Positions 45,050-55,175 of a stretch of DNA of 64,000 nt are shown here, piece by piece. Each line of letters starts with the position of its first letter. Within the stretch, counting starts at the first letter, position 1. The stretch is taken from positions 248,001-312,000 of the forward strand of contig CANNSB010000001.1 of the NCBI GenBank assembly GCA_947510165.1, written 5' to 3'. The stretch is from an uncultured Clostridia bacterium. GTDB taxonomy: Bacteria > Bacillota > Clostridia > Oscillospirales > Ruminococcaceae. A model generated the notes under the pieces. That model worked only from the letters and a program-made list of their open reading frames with translations. It ran no database searches and was not told where the DNA came from. Both the position numbers and the translations under genes were made by a program.

Positions 45050-47464
45050 TTGTTTATATTTAGTGGTTTTACAGATAAATCTAATAAAGTAATAAATATG
45101 GGAATATCTATAGCATCTGATAGAGGACATACATATGTAGGAAGCGAACATATTTTATGTGGAATATTAAAAGAAAATAATAATATTGGATCTAATATTT
45201 TGTCAACTAATAATATATTTTATGATGAAATTATATGTATATTAGATGATATGATTGGAATAGGCGTTAAAACTAAACTTGATACAAATAATTTGACAAG
45301 ATGTATAAATAAAATTCTAGAGGATGCAGTTTATGAATCAATAAACACAAAATGCCTAAAGGTAGGGACGGATCATATATTAATGTCTATTTTAAAAAAT
45401 AGAGATAGTTGTGCAGGAAAAATTTTAAAAGATTTAGATATAAATCTAGATGAACTATACACTTCACTTTTAAATAATTCAAATTCTATAAGAAAAGAGA
45501 AAGAAAAGACAGTTATAAAAAATTCTATATATAAACAAATAGAAAAGAAAAAATCATATATAAATAAATATGGGTCTAATTTAAATAAAAAAGCTAAAGA
45601 AGGAATAATAGGAGAAGTTTTTTCCAGAGAAGAGGAAATTGAAAGAATAACCCATATTTTATCTAGAAAAACAAAAAACAACCCATGTTTAGTGGGAGAT
45701 CCAGGTGTTGGAAAAACTGCAATAGTGGAAGGAATTGCAAAACTTATATATGAAAATAAATTAACTGAGAATTTAAATAATAAAGAAATTATTTCTTTAA
45801 ATTTAAATTCTATGATTGCAGGGTCAAAATATAGAGGTGATTTTGAAGATAGAATAAAAAATACAATTGAAGAAGTTTTAGAAAAAAAGAATATAATATT
45901 ATTTATTGATGAGATACATTGTTTAATAGGAGCAGGATCAGTAGAAGGTACAGTGGATGCTGCTAATATATTAAAACCATATTTAACAAGGGGAGATTTG
46001 CAAGTTATAGGAGCTACTACTTTTACAGAATACAGAAAATATATTGAAAAAGATATGGCACTTGAAAGAAGATTTCAAAAAGTTAATATAAATCCTCCAA
46101 CAATATCAGAGTGTATAAAAATAGTTGAAGGAATAAAAAAAGATTTTGAAAATTATCATAATGTAATAATATCTAAAGATATAGTTGTTCAGGCGATTGA
46201 TTATTCAGAAAGATATATATACGACAGAAATTTACCAGATAAAGCAATCGATGTTATTGATGAGGCTTGTGCAAGAGTTAATTTTAAAAGACTTCTATTA
46301 AATAATGAAATTGAAAAAAATATTTCTACAGAAAAAGAAAAATCTATATATTTTGATAATAATGATTTTGAAAAATTAAAAGATATAATCGAGAAAGAAA
46401 AAAAAGAAAATAAAAGTTTTTTATATAAAGAAGATAGTTTGTCTTTAGATAAATTAAAAGATGAAAATAAAATAGTTATTACTAAAGATGATATAAAAGA
46501 TGTAATATCTATATGGACGGGAGTTCCTATTGGAAGCATTGATTATCAAGTGGGAAAAGATTTGTTAGATTTAGAATATAAACTAAAGAAACAAATATAT
46601 GGACAAGATCAAGCTATTTTGGTTGTGTCCAATGCAATTAAAAGAGGACGGATAGGGATAAAAGATCCCAATAGGCCAATAAGCTCATTTTTATTTATTG
46701 GTCCTAGTGGAGTTGGGAAGACATATTTTGCAAAAACTTTAAGTAATATATTATCATCAAATAAAAATAAATTTATAAAGTTGGATATGTCAGAATATAT
46801 GGAAAAACATTCTATATCAAAAATTATAGGTTCTCCACCTGGATATATAGGATATGGAAATGGTGGACATCTTGTAGAAAAAATTAGAAATACGCCTAAC
46901 TCTATTATTTTGTTTGATGAAGTTGAAAAAGCTCATCCAGATATATTAAATATATTATTACAAATATTAGAAGATGGAAATTTGACAGATTCTAGTGGAA
47001 AAATTGGAAATTTTAAAGATTGTATAATTATTATGACCTCTAATATTGGAGCGTCATATTTTAAAAATAATGTGTCTATAGGTTTTGGAAATGAATCAAT
47101 TAATTTTAAAGAAAAAGTTTTAGATCAACTTAAGACATGTATAAAACCAGAAATTTTGAACCGTATTGATAATACTATTTTGTTTAATAATTTAGAAGAA
47201 TTAGATTTTATAAATATTGTTCAAAATCATATAAAAGAGCTTAAAAAAAGATTAATAGCTTTAAATATTGATCTTAAAATAGATAAAAATGTTGTAGATT
47301 ATATAGCAGAAAAAAGCTTTATGAATAAATCTGGTGGTAGAAATGTTAGAAATATTATTGCAGAGGTAATAGAAAATAAAATATCTGATATAATATTGTC
47401 CCAATCATCAAAAGAAAAGATAGATATTACTATTAATGATAAAAATGAGTTGATATTTGTTTAA
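45050..47464 (+). CDS. clpC: ATP-dependent Clp protease ATP-binding subunit ClpC
   Basis: An 804-residue AAA+ unfoldase feeding ClpP. It has the double N-terminal Clp repeat domain (residues 1-140), D1 with Walker A GDPGVGKTA (about 217) and Walker B LFIDEIHCLIGAG, a short charged middle coil (about 410-470), and D2 with GPSGVGKT (about 553) and LFDEVEKAHPDI. The WTGVP motif and the C-terminal KSGGRNVRN sensor-2 region are typical. The length and middle coil fit ClpC rather than ClpB or ClpA. The usual ctsR-mcsA-mcsB genes do not precede it and I see no CtsR box in the leader. UUG start with AAGGAGG. Confidence 0.9.
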   Translation: MFIFSGFTDKSNKVINMGISIASDRGHTYVGSEHILCGILKENNNIGSNILSTNNIFYDEIICILDDMIGIGVKTKLDTNNLTRCINKILEDAVYESINTKCLKVGTDHILMSILKNRDSCAGKILKDLDINLDELYTSLLNNSNSIRKEKEKTVIKNSIYKQIEKKKSYINKYGSNLNKKAKEGIIGEVFSREEEIERITHILSRKTKNNPCLVGDPGVGKTAIVEGIAKLIYENKLTENLNNKEIISLNLNSMIAGSKYRGDFEDRIKNTIEEVLEKKNIILFIDEIHCLIGAGSVEGTVDAANILKPYLTRGDLQVIGATTFTEYRKYIEKDMALERRFQKVNINPPTISECIKIVEGIKKDFENYHNVIISKDIVVQAIDYSERYIYDRNLPDKAIDVIDEACARVNFKRLLLNNEIEKNISTEKEKSIYFDNNDFEKLKDIIEKEKKENKSFLYKEDSLSLDKLKDENKIVITKDDIKDVISIWTGVPIGSIDYQVGKDLLDLEYKLKKQIYGQDQAILVVSNAIKRGRIGIKDPNRPISSFLFIGPSGVGKTYFAKTLSNILSSNKNKFIKLDMSEYMEKHSISKIIGSPPGYIGYGNGGHLVEKIRNTPNSIILFDEVEKAHPDILNILLQILEDGNLTDSSGKIGNFKDCIIIMTSNIGASYFKNNVSIGFGNESINFKEKVLDQLKTCIKPEILNRIDNTILFNNLEELDFINIVQNHIKELKKRLIALNIDLKIDKNVVDYIAEKSFMNKSGGRNVRNIIAEVIENKISDIILSQSSKEKIDITINDKNELIFV

Positions 47465-47504
47465 ACTATGCATAAAATTATAGTATGTTTTTAGTATGGC
47501 TTAA

Positions 47505-47533
47505 TTGAATAAAGGATTAGTTTATGGTATAAT
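47505..47533 (+). promoter_or_regulatory. Sigma-A promoter of recJ-rel
   Basis: TTGAAT (47505-47510), a 17-base spacer and a perfect TATAAT (47528-47533), 24 bases before the recJ start. Confidence 0.65.
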
Positions 47534-47556
47534 TTGCTTTTATTTAGGGGGTATTT

Positions 47557-49611
47557 ATGGTTTTTAACAAATGGGAAATTCCAGATTTAAATAAAAGTAA
47601 AAAAGAAATTATTGAATCAGATTATAATCTGAATAATATTATATCTTCTATATTGGTTAATAGAAATATGGATGATAGTATAAATATGGATACATTTTAT
47701 ATAGAAGAATATATACATGAATCTCCTTTTTGTATGGCGGATATGGAAATAACTGTATCAAGGATATATAGAGCGATAAGAGATGAAGAAATAATAGCCA
47801 TATATGGTGATTATGATTGTGACGGAGTGACTTCTTCTTCTATGCTATATCTTTATTTAAAATCTATAGGGGCAAATGTTATATATTATATTCCATCTAG
47901 AAGTGGAGAGGGATATGGTTTAAATTGTAAAGCTATAAAAACTTTAAAAGATAATAATATTGATTTAATTATAACTGTAGATAATGGAATAACTGCAGTT
48001 GATCAAGCTGCTTTTGCAAAAACACAAGGTATAGATTTAATTATTTCAGATCATCATAAAGTTCCAGATATTGTTCCAGAATCTTATGCGATAGTCAATC
48101 CCCATAGAAAAGATTGTCCTAGTGAATTTAAGCATATATGTGGAGCAGGAGTTGTATTTAAGATTATCGTAGCAATGGAAGATGGAGATTATGATACTGT
48201 TTTTGAACAATATGGAGATATTTTAGCTATTGGTACGGTTGGAGATGTTGTTCCTTTAATTTTAGAGAATCGATTTTTTGTAAAAAGAGGAATTGAGATA
48301 TTAAAAAAAACAACTAATATAGGTATTTTAGCTTTGTGTGAAGTGGTGGGAATAGATTTAAAAACTGTTAGTTCCGAAGTTATTGCTTTTAATATAGTTC
48401 CTAGAATAAATGCTGCAGGAAGAATGGGAAATGCAACACTAGCGGTAGAACTATTAATTTGTGATGACTATGATGATGCTATTGAATTGGCGACAAAATT
48501 AGATAATTTAAATATTGAAAGAAAAGAAACTGAAAAAAATATATTAAAAAGTATTGATGAAAAAATTGACAGTATGATTAACTTATCAAAAAGCAAGGTT
48601 ATAGTTTTGTATGATAAAGACTGGCATCATGGCGTTATAGGGATAGTTTGTTCTAGAATTGTGGAAAAATATGGCAAACCAACTATAGTTTTATCCATAG
48701 AAGGAGAATTTGCTACAGGTTCTGGAAGAAGTGTTGGAGATTTTTCTTTATTTGATGCATTAATGAGCTGTAGAGAATGTTTTGAAAGATTTGGTGGACA
48801 TAAATTTGCTGCAGGTATGACTATGTTAGTTAATAGAATTGATGAATTTATAGAAAAAATAAATTTATATGTAGATACAAATTTTGATGTTATCCCCATT
48901 CCTTCCTATAAAATTGATTATTCTTTTAATTCGGAAGAACTTAATATAGATAATATATATTCTTTAGAATTTTTGAAGCCGTTTGGAAATCAAAACCCAG
49001 ATCCAATATTTTTGATTAAAAATGTTATCATAGAAAATATAATACCTTTAAAAGATGATTCTCATGTTAAAATAATAGTTAATTTTGAAGGGGTTTTTTT
49101 CACAGCGCTTAAGTTTAATTCTTCTACAGATCAATTTTTTTATAAAAAAGGTGATAAAATTGATATAATAGGAAATATTGATATAAATGAATATAGAGGA
49201 AATAAAACTATATCTATAAAAATTAAAGATTATAGATATAGTGAGTTTAATCAAACTGATTATATTGAAGAAATAGTATTATATGAAAATTTTAAAGCAA
49301 ACAAATTATCTTCAATAAAAGCCTCTTATATTCCTAGTAAATTAGAAATTTCATATATATATAAATTTATTAAATACAATAAATCATTTGATTATCATAT
49401 AGATTATTTAATGTTTATATTTAAAAATAAACATATAAGTTATTTTAAAATAAGAATTATTTTAGATATTTTTCTGGAAGCAAATTTAATACAATTAAAA
49501 GAAAGTTTAATAGGATTATCTATAATTGATAATCCTATTAAAGTCGATTTAAAAGATACAAAAATATTTAAAAATCTTCTAAATTTGGGAGGTGAAAAAA
49601 TTGATTATTGA
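47557..49611 (+). CDS. recJ: Single-stranded-DNA exonuclease RecJ
   Basis: A 684-residue DHH-family nuclease degrading single-stranded DNA 5' to 3' in recombination and repair. Motifs are IYGDYDCDGVTSS (about residue 83), the DHH motif in LIISDHHKVP (about 165), AIGTVGDVVPL, and the DHHA1 motifs GIVCSRIVEKYGKP and FERFGGHKFAAGMT. An OB-fold region follows and then about 100 residues of less conserved C-terminus. AUG behind AGGGGGT. Its last 11 bases overlap the start of rel. Confidence 0.95.
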   Translation: MVFNKWEIPDLNKSKKEIIESDYNLNNIISSILVNRNMDDSINMDTFYIEEYIHESPFCMADMEITVSRIYRAIRDEEIIAIYGDYDCDGVTSSSMLYLYLKSIGANVIYYIPSRSGEGYGLNCKAIKTLKDNNIDLIITVDNGITAVDQAAFAKTQGIDLIISDHHKVPDIVPESYAIVNPHRKDCPSEFKHICGAGVVFKIIVAMEDGDYDTVFEQYGDILAIGTVGDVVPLILENRFFVKRGIEILKKTTNIGILALCEVVGIDLKTVSSEVIAFNIVPRINAAGRMGNATLAVELLICDDYDDAIELATKLDNLNIERKETEKNILKSIDEKIDSMINLSKSKVIVLYDKDWHHGVIGIVCSRIVEKYGKPTIVLSIEGEFATGSGRSVGDFSLFDALMSCRECFERFGGHKFAAGMTMLVNRIDEFIEKINLYVDTNFDVIPIPSYKIDYSFNSEELNIDNIYSLEFLKPFGNQNPDPIFLIKNVIIENIIPLKDDSHVKIIVNFEGVFFTALKFNSSTDQFFYKKGDKIDIIGNIDINEYRGNKTISIKIKDYRYSEFNQTDYIEEIVLYENFKANKLSSIKASYIPSKLEISYIYKFIKYNKSFDYHIDYLMFIFKNKHISYFKIRIILDIFLEANLIQLKESLIGLSIIDNPIKVDLKDTKIFKNLLNLGGEKIDY

Positions 49612-51790
49612 TATAGATACTTTTATGAAAAATGTTTCTAATAGTGAAAAATCTTATGATAAAGATAAAATATACAGTAGCTATTTAGTAGCTGAAAAGG
49701 CCCATAGAAATCAAAAAAGAGTTTCTGGGGATAATTATATAACACATCCTATATCTGTTGCTGCTATAATTATAGAGTTGGGAATGGATACAGATTCTAT
49801 ATGTGCATGTCTTTTACATGATGTAGTAGAGGATACAGATGTAACTATAGATGATATAGAGAAACAATTTGGAAAAGACGTTTCTTGCATGGTAGATGGA
49901 GTTACAAAACTTGGTAAAGTTCCTTTAACTACAGAAAAAGAAGCACAAGCAGAAAATATTAGAAAGATGTTTTTAGCAATGTCTAAAGATATAAGAGTTG
50001 TAATAATAAAACTTGCTGACAGGCTTCATAATATGAAAACTCTACAATATATGAAACCTCAAAAACAAAGAGATAAAGCGTTAGAAACGATGGAAATTTA
50101 TTCTCCGTTAGCACATAGGCTTGGTATTAGATGGATTAAAGAAGAGTTAGAAGATCTAGCGTTAAAATATTTAGATAATTTTGCATATGGTGAAATAGAA
50201 AAAACAATGCTATTAAATCAAATAGAGAGAGAAAAATTTATTAATATTATAAAGATAAATATAGATAAGAAATTATTAGAAACGGGATTAAAGTCTGAAA
50301 TACAAGGACGCGTTAAAAGTTTTTATGGAATATATAGAAAAGTTTATGTTGCAGGAAAGAGCTTTGAAGAAGTTTATGATATATACGCTTTACGAGTTAT
50401 AGTAAATAATATATCAGAATGTTATAACGTTTTAGGAATAGTCCATGATATATTTAAACCTATACCAAATAGATTTAAAGATTATATATCTACACCAAAA
50501 CCAAATATGTATCAATCTCTTCATACAACTGTTATAGGCAAAAAAGGGATTCCATTTGAGATACAAATACGAACATGGGATATGCATTATACAGCTGAAT
50601 ACGGAATTGCTGCACACTGGAAATATAAGGCCGGTGTAGAATCTGATAAAAATTTAGATGATAGACTTAGTTGGATTAGAAAAATGATAGAGAGTCAAAA
50701 AGAAGCAGATGATATAGATGATATTGTTTCATCTATAAAAGATGATATTGGATTTGAAGAAATTTTTGTTTATACACCAAATGGAGAGTTAAAAAGTCTT
50801 CCCTTTGGATCTACAATAATTGATTTTGCATATAGTATACATTCTGAAGTCGGCCATAGAATGGTAGGGTCTAAAATAAATGGAAAGATTGTTCCTATAT
50901 CAACCAAGCTTGTTACAGGTCAAATAATAGAAATAATTACGACTAAAAATGAAAATCATAGCCCTAGTAAAGATTGGCTTAAACTTGCCAAAACTAGTGA
51001 AGCTAGAAATAAAATTAGATCATGGTATAAAAATCGAAGAAGAGAAGAAAATATATTAGAAGGAAGAGAAAGTTTTGAAAAAGAGTTGAAAAAATCTATA
51101 AAAGCTTCTAATGAAAAATTTTTCTTAGATTGTGTATCTATTCTAAAAAAAAGATATCATTTTGAATCTGCAGAAGATTTATTTGCAGCAATTGGATACG
51201 GTGGAATTTCTTTACTAAAAATTATACAAAAGATTAAAGAAGATTATATATTAGATTTAGAGAGAAGTAAGAAAGAAAAAACAAATAAACTTTTAGAAAA
51301 ATCTATAAATAAAAATACAGATAAAACTAACAATGGGATTATAGTTGAAAATATCGATAATTGTCTTGTTAAATTTTCAAAATGTTGCAATCCTCTTCCT
51401 GGAGATGATATAATAGGATTTATTACTAGGGGATTTGGAGTTTCTATTCATCAAAAAACATGTTTAAATATAGAAAAAATATCTAATAATACAGAAGAGG
51501 TTAGTAGGCTTGTAAATGTTTCTTGGGCTGATACGAAAAAAAATCATTTTCGTTCAACAATAAGTATAACAGCTATTGGAAGTAATTCTATGCTTGCGGA
51601 TATAAGTGTTTCTATATCTTCTTTTAAAGTGCCTATACACAGTGCTATAGCTAGAGAGTTGAAAGATGGAAATTCTAATATATTAATAACTTTTGGTATA
51701 AATGGAATAGATCAGTTAAATGATATTATAGAAAAGCTTAATAAAATACATGGTTTAATTTCTATTATTAGAGTTGGAAATAAAATTTAA
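49601..51790 (+). CDS. relA: Bifunctional (p)ppGpp synthetase/hydrolase Rel
   Basis: A 729-residue stringent-response enzyme. The N-terminal HD hydrolase domain has HPISVA and the intact LLHDVVEDTD (HDxxED), so hydrolysis should be active. The synthetase domain has the RxKxxxS-like region (KSFYGIYRKV), YDIYALRVIV and YQSLHTTV. A TGS domain (FVYTPNGELKSLPFGSTIID), a zinc-finger/CC motif (FSKCCNPLPGDDIIGFITRG) and a C-terminal ACT domain follow. UUG at 49601 is chosen, eight bases after GGGAGG inside the recJ end; GUG at 49592 overlaps that site. Coupling to recJ is usual in this phylum. Confidence 0.94.
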   Translation: MIIDIDTFMKNVSNSEKSYDKDKIYSSYLVAEKAHRNQKRVSGDNYITHPISVAAIIIELGMDTDSICACLLHDVVEDTDVTIDDIEKQFGKDVSCMVDGVTKLGKVPLTTEKEAQAENIRKMFLAMSKDIRVVIIKLADRLHNMKTLQYMKPQKQRDKALETMEIYSPLAHRLGIRWIKEELEDLALKYLDNFAYGEIEKTMLLNQIEREKFINIIKINIDKKLLETGLKSEIQGRVKSFYGIYRKVYVAGKSFEEVYDIYALRVIVNNISECYNVLGIVHDIFKPIPNRFKDYISTPKPNMYQSLHTTVIGKKGIPFEIQIRTWDMHYTAEYGIAAHWKYKAGVESDKNLDDRLSWIRKMIESQKEADDIDDIVSSIKDDIGFEEIFVYTPNGELKSLPFGSTIIDFAYSIHSEVGHRMVGSKINGKIVPISTKLVTGQIIEIITTKNENHSPSKDWLKLAKTSEARNKIRSWYKNRRREENILEGRESFEKELKKSIKASNEKFFLDCVSILKKRYHFESAEDLFAAIGYGGISLLKIIQKIKEDYILDLERSKKEKTNKLLEKSINKNTDKTNNGIIVENIDNCLVKFSKCCNPLPGDDIIGFITRGFGVSIHQKTCLNIEKISNNTEEVSRLVNVSWADTKKNHFRSTISITAIGSNSMLADISVSISSFKVPIHSAIARELKDGNSNILITFGINGIDQLNDIIEKLNKIHGLISIIRVGNKI

Positions 51791-51813
51791 AAAATTAAAT
51801 AAAAAGGAAATAT

Positions 51814-52458
51814 ATGAATTATAAAAGAATACCTATGGGACCTTTACAAACAAATTGTTATATAATAACAACAGAAAATAATAATGGAATAATAATTGAT
51901 CCAGGGGTTACAGAAAAAGTTTTTTTGGATTATTTAGATTATATGGATAAATCTAACATAACTATAAAAAAAATTCTTCTAACTCATGGACATTTTGATC
52001 ATATTTTCTCTGTATCTTATCTAAAAAAAAGATATGGTTGTGAAATATATATTGGAAAATCAGATGTTGAAATGTTATGTGACAATATTAAAAATTTAGC
52101 TAATGATTTTCATGATGAATCATTAGATTGTGTATATCCAGATTTTGCTTTAGAAAATGAAAATTTTTTTGAATTAGATGATATATCTTTTAAAATTTAT
52201 TCAACTCCAGGACATACAAAAGGTTCTGTTATATATGTTAATAATAGAGATAAAATTATTTTTTCCGGAGATACTATATTTAAAGGTTTTGTGGGAAGAA
52301 CAGATTTATATTCTGGAAATAGCGAAGAGATGATTAAAAGTTTAGAGTTTATAGCTACATTTGACGATGATTTTAAAATTTTTGGTGGACATGAAGAAGA
52401 AACAACTTTGTTTTATGAAAAACAAAATAATAAATATTTTTCAAAATTTACTATATAA
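51814..52458 (+). CDS. MBL-fold hydrolase, glyoxalase II-like (YqgX type)
   Basis: A 214-residue cytosolic metallo-hydrolase. It starts MGPLQTNCYII and shows all metal ligands: LTHGHFDHI (HxHxDH), STPGHTKGS, FSGDTIFKGFVGRTDL and FGGHEEET. Short family members of this type in Firmicutes are annotated as hydroxyacylglutathione-hydrolase-like; a bacterium without glutathione would use another thioester. It follows rel by 23 bases and precedes a zinc-ribbon protein by 18 bases, forming one run recJ-rel-MBL-zinc ribbon. Confidence 0.88.
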   Translation: MNYKRIPMGPLQTNCYIITTENNNGIIIDPGVTEKVFLDYLDYMDKSNITIKKILLTHGHFDHIFSVSYLKKRYGCEIYIGKSDVEMLCDNIKNLANDFHDESLDCVYPDFALENENFFELDDISFKIYSTPGHTKGSVIYVNNRDKIIFSGDTIFKGFVGRTDLYSGNSEEMIKSLEFIATFDDDFKIFGGHEEETTLFYEKQNNKYFSKFTI

Positions 52459-52476
52459 TAGAAGGTGGTAATTATT

Positions 52477-52872
52477 ATGGGTCTATTTGACGGAGTTATA
52501 TCTAAAGCGAAAGATGTTGCAAAGATGGCGACTAATAAGACAGAGGAAGTTGTTGGAGTATCTAAGTTAAAATTAAAATCTATGAATATAAATTCACAAA
52601 TAAAAAAAACATTTGAAGAATTGGGAAGTGCTGTTTATTCTATGAATAAAAAAAATAGAAATAATGGGGATATTGTTAAAAAGCTTTTGATAGATGTTGA
52701 TAAATTATTTGTTGAACAAAAAGATATTATTCAACAGATCTCTAATATAAAACATGAAAAAATTTGTAATTCTTGTGGTACTAGTATATCTTCAGATTAT
52801 GCATATTGCTATAACTGTGGGGATAATATAGAAAAAAATAATATTAAAAATTATACAACTTTATCTGAATAG
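52477..52872 (+). CDS. Small zinc-ribbon protein of unknown function
   Basis: A 131-residue protein: an amphipathic helical region (residues 1-90, starting MGLFDGVISKAKDVAKMATN), then a zinc ribbon CNSCGTSISSDYAYCYNCG with four cysteines in two CxxC pairs. Proteins of this layout are common in Clostridia and have no assigned role. The AUG at 52477 lies eight bases after AGAAGGTGG; the outer GUG at 52465 is inside that site. Last gene of the recJ-rel run. Confidence 0.75.
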   Translation: MGLFDGVISKAKDVAKMATNKTEEVVGVSKLKLKSMNINSQIKKTFEELGSAVYSMNKKNRNNGDIVKKLLIDVDKLFVEQKDIIQQISNIKHEKICNSCGTSISSDYAYCYNCGDNIEKNNIKNYTTLSE

Positions 52873-52986
52873 TATAATAATATTTTTATATAGTTTGATT
52901 ATATAAATTGATTTAATATTTATGTATAAAAATCAATTATATTTCATAAAATTAATTAATATTTGATTCCTAAGGAAGTGTTTTAT

Positions 52987-54729
52987 TTGTCAAAAAATCA
53001 CAGACAAAGTTTTATATATGGAGCAACGATACTAGGAGTATCTATGATTATTGTTAAAATAATAGGGGCTTTTTTCAAAATTCCATTAGGAAATATTTTA
53101 GGAAACACTGGTATGGGATACTTTAGCACAGCCTATAATATATTTGTCCCTATATACACTCTTGCTATGGCAGGTTTTCCAGCAGCAGTTTCTAAGCTTG
53201 TTTCCGAGGCTTCTGTTAAAGGAAATTATAGAGATGCAAGAAAAATATTTAAAATATCCAGTACGTTTTATTTTTTAACTGGAATTGTAGGATTTTTATT
53301 TATAATTTTTATAGCGAAGTATTTTTCTACAACTTTTGCGGATGAAAAATCTTTTTTATCAATTATAGCTATAGCTCCAGCTGTGTTTTTTGGCTGTATT
53401 ATGTCATCTTTTAGAGGATATTATGAAGGGCTTAGAAATATGAAGCCCACAGCTATATCTCAAATTATCGAAAGTTTTGTAAAGTTAATATTAGGATTAT
53501 TTATGGCATCTACCGTAATTAATATTGGGTTTTATCAATATTCAAAAACAGGATTTGTTTTTGGTGTTATTGCAAAAAGCAGACAAGAGGCAAATTTAAT
53601 AGTTCTTCCATACGCATCAGCAGCAGCTATACTAGGCGTTACGATTAGTACCTTGATAGGTATGTTATATTTAATTTATATACATAAGAAAAAATCAAAT
53701 TATATAACTAAAAAAATGCTAATTGACTCTCCAAAAGCTAGTAATGGAAAAATAATATTAAAAAAGCTTATTTCTATAGCAATACCAATTTCTATAGGTG
53801 CACTAGTTATAAATTTAACATCAATGATAGATTTGGTAACTATTATATCTAGATTAGATTATATAGTTGATACTAATTTAGAGGAACTTATCTCATCTTT
53901 TAATGGACTTATACCACAAGAAATTATAGATAAAGGAACTATATCTAATTTTATTTGGGGAGCTTATGGAGGTCTTGCAGTTTCTATATTTAACCTTGTT
54001 CCAGCCTTTACAAATATTTTTGCCAAAAGTGCTTTACCTAATGTTAGTGCACAATTTGCCATGAATAATAATAAATCTTTAAAAAAAAGTGTTGAATCTG
54101 TTATAAGAATAACAACTTTTTTTGCTATACCAGCAGGAACAGGAATATTTATAATGTCTGAACAAATACTAATGTTGTTATATAGTTCAAAATCTAGTGA
54201 TGCACTTGTAGCAGCACCTACATTGAGTATAATGGGTATAGGGGTTATATTCTTATCTATTGTTACACCTATATTCGCCATATTACAGGGTGTTGGAAGG
54301 CAATATCTGCCTGTTATTTTCATGCTAATTGGAGCAACAATAAAATATATAATAAATTATATATTAGTTGGTATTCCGAGTATAAACATAATAGGAGCTC
54401 CATTAGGGACTATTGCATGTTATGGACTGATATTAATTTTTTGTTTATTTTCTTTAAAAAATATTATTAAAGTTAAGATATCATATTTTAATATATTTGG
54501 AAAACCCTTAATAGCAGGTTTTTTCTGTGGAATAACTGCTTGGAGTAGTTACGGTTTAATAAACAGAATGATTTCAAAAAATATATCCACAATTATTTCT
54601 ATAAGTTTAGCAGGAATTGTTTATATAATAGTTTTACTTGTTTTAAAAGCTATAACAGAAGAAGATATTATAATGTTACCTAAAGGTGATAAACTATTAA
54701 AACTGCTTTCCAAAATAGTTTCTAAATAA
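52987..54729 (+). CDS. SpoVB-like MOP-superfamily lipid flippase/polysaccharide exporter
   Basis: A 580-residue membrane protein with about fourteen segments, of the MurJ/SpoVB/YtgP group. Typical stretches are GATILGVSMIIVKIIGAFFK, IPLGNILGNTGMGYFSTAYN, AGFPAAVSKLVSE and FRGYYEGLRNMKPTAISQII. SpoVB-type proteins flip lipid-linked precursors and are needed for spore cortex in Bacillus. Its position just before the hup-yabO-P-Q-divIC-yabR block matches the place of spoVB in Bacillus, supporting the sporulation role. UUG at 52987 follows AAGGAAGTG; UUG at 52963 lies before that site. Confidence 0.88.
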   Translation: MSKNHRQSFIYGATILGVSMIIVKIIGAFFKIPLGNILGNTGMGYFSTAYNIFVPIYTLAMAGFPAAVSKLVSEASVKGNYRDARKIFKISSTFYFLTGIVGFLFIIFIAKYFSTTFADEKSFLSIIAIAPAVFFGCIMSSFRGYYEGLRNMKPTAISQIIESFVKLILGLFMASTVINIGFYQYSKTGFVFGVIAKSRQEANLIVLPYASAAAILGVTISTLIGMLYLIYIHKKKSNYITKKMLIDSPKASNGKIILKKLISIAIPISIGALVINLTSMIDLVTIISRLDYIVDTNLEELISSFNGLIPQEIIDKGTISNFIWGAYGGLAVSIFNLVPAFTNIFAKSALPNVSAQFAMNNNKSLKKSVESVIRITTFFAIPAGTGIFIMSEQILMLLYSSKSSDALVAAPTLSIMGIGVIFLSIVTPIFAILQGVGRQYLPVIFMLIGATIKYIINYILVGIPSINIIGAPLGTIACYGLILIFCLFSLKNIIKVKISYFNIFGKPLIAGFFCGITAWSSYGLINRMISKNISTIISISLAGIVYIIVLLVLKAITEEDIIMLPKGDKLLKLLSKIVSK

Positions 54730-54745
54730 TTTAATTTAAAAACTA

Positions 54746-54774
54746 TTGACTAATATCTCAAATGTATTTATTAT
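54746..54774 (+). promoter_or_regulatory. Sigma-A promoter of hup
   Basis: TTGACT (54746-54751), a 17-base spacer and TATTAT (54769-54774), about 65 bases before the hup start. Confidence 0.6.
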
Positions 54775-54839
54775 ATTGAATGATATAATAAATTAATCTA
54801 ATTTATTATCTTATGTATTCAAGAGGAGGTTTCAATAAA

Positions 54840-55115
54840 ATGACAAAAACAGATCTAATTAGTAAAGTTGCAGAAAAATCACAACTTTCAAAAAAAGATT
54901 CCGAAAAAGCGGTCAATACATGTATAGAGGTTATTTCAGAAACACTTTCTACAGGCGAAAAAGTTCAACTTGTTGGATTTGGAACATTTGAGGTTAGAGA
55001 TAGAGCTGCTAGAGAAGGAAAAAATCCTTTAACAGGTGAAAAGTTATCTATTCCTGCAACAAGAGTTCCAGCTTTTAAAGCTGGAAAATCATTAAAAGAA
55101 TTAGTTTCTAAATAA
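54840..55115 (+). CDS. hup: HU family DNA-binding protein
   Basis: A 91-residue histone-like protein that bends and compacts DNA as a dimer. The sequence is textbook HU: MTKTDLISKVAEKSQLSKKD, the VQLVGFGTFEVRDRAAREGK saddle, the NPLTGEKLSIPATRVPAFK arm and a KAGKSLKELV end. AUG at 54840 is nine bases after AGAGGAGGT. A strong terminator overlaps the stop, so hup is probably expressed much more than the genes behind it. Confidence 0.97.
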   Translation: MTKTDLISKVAEKSQLSKKDSEKAVNTCIEVISETLSTGEKVQLVGFGTFEVRDRAAREGKNPLTGEKLSIPATRVPAFKAGKSLKELVSK

Positions 55116-55146
55116 GGAAATCGGTCTATGACCGATTTCCTTATTT
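55110..55146 (+). terminator. Intrinsic terminator of hup
   Basis: A perfect 17-bp stem (55110-55126 with 55130-55146, TAT loop) with a G+C core ATCGGTC and a T-rich 3' arm. Confidence 0.85.
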
Positions 55147-55175
55147 ATAATATTTATAAGAAGGAGTAATCTATT

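Noticed and set aside
46201-46539. A 112-codon minus-strand open frame inside clpC
   Set aside because: Low-complexity Ser/Phe-rich shadow of the Lys/Glu-rich coding strand.
53964-54323. A 119-codon minus-strand open frame inside the SpoVB-like gene
   Set aside because: Shadow of the real gene on the other strand; no site or known motif.
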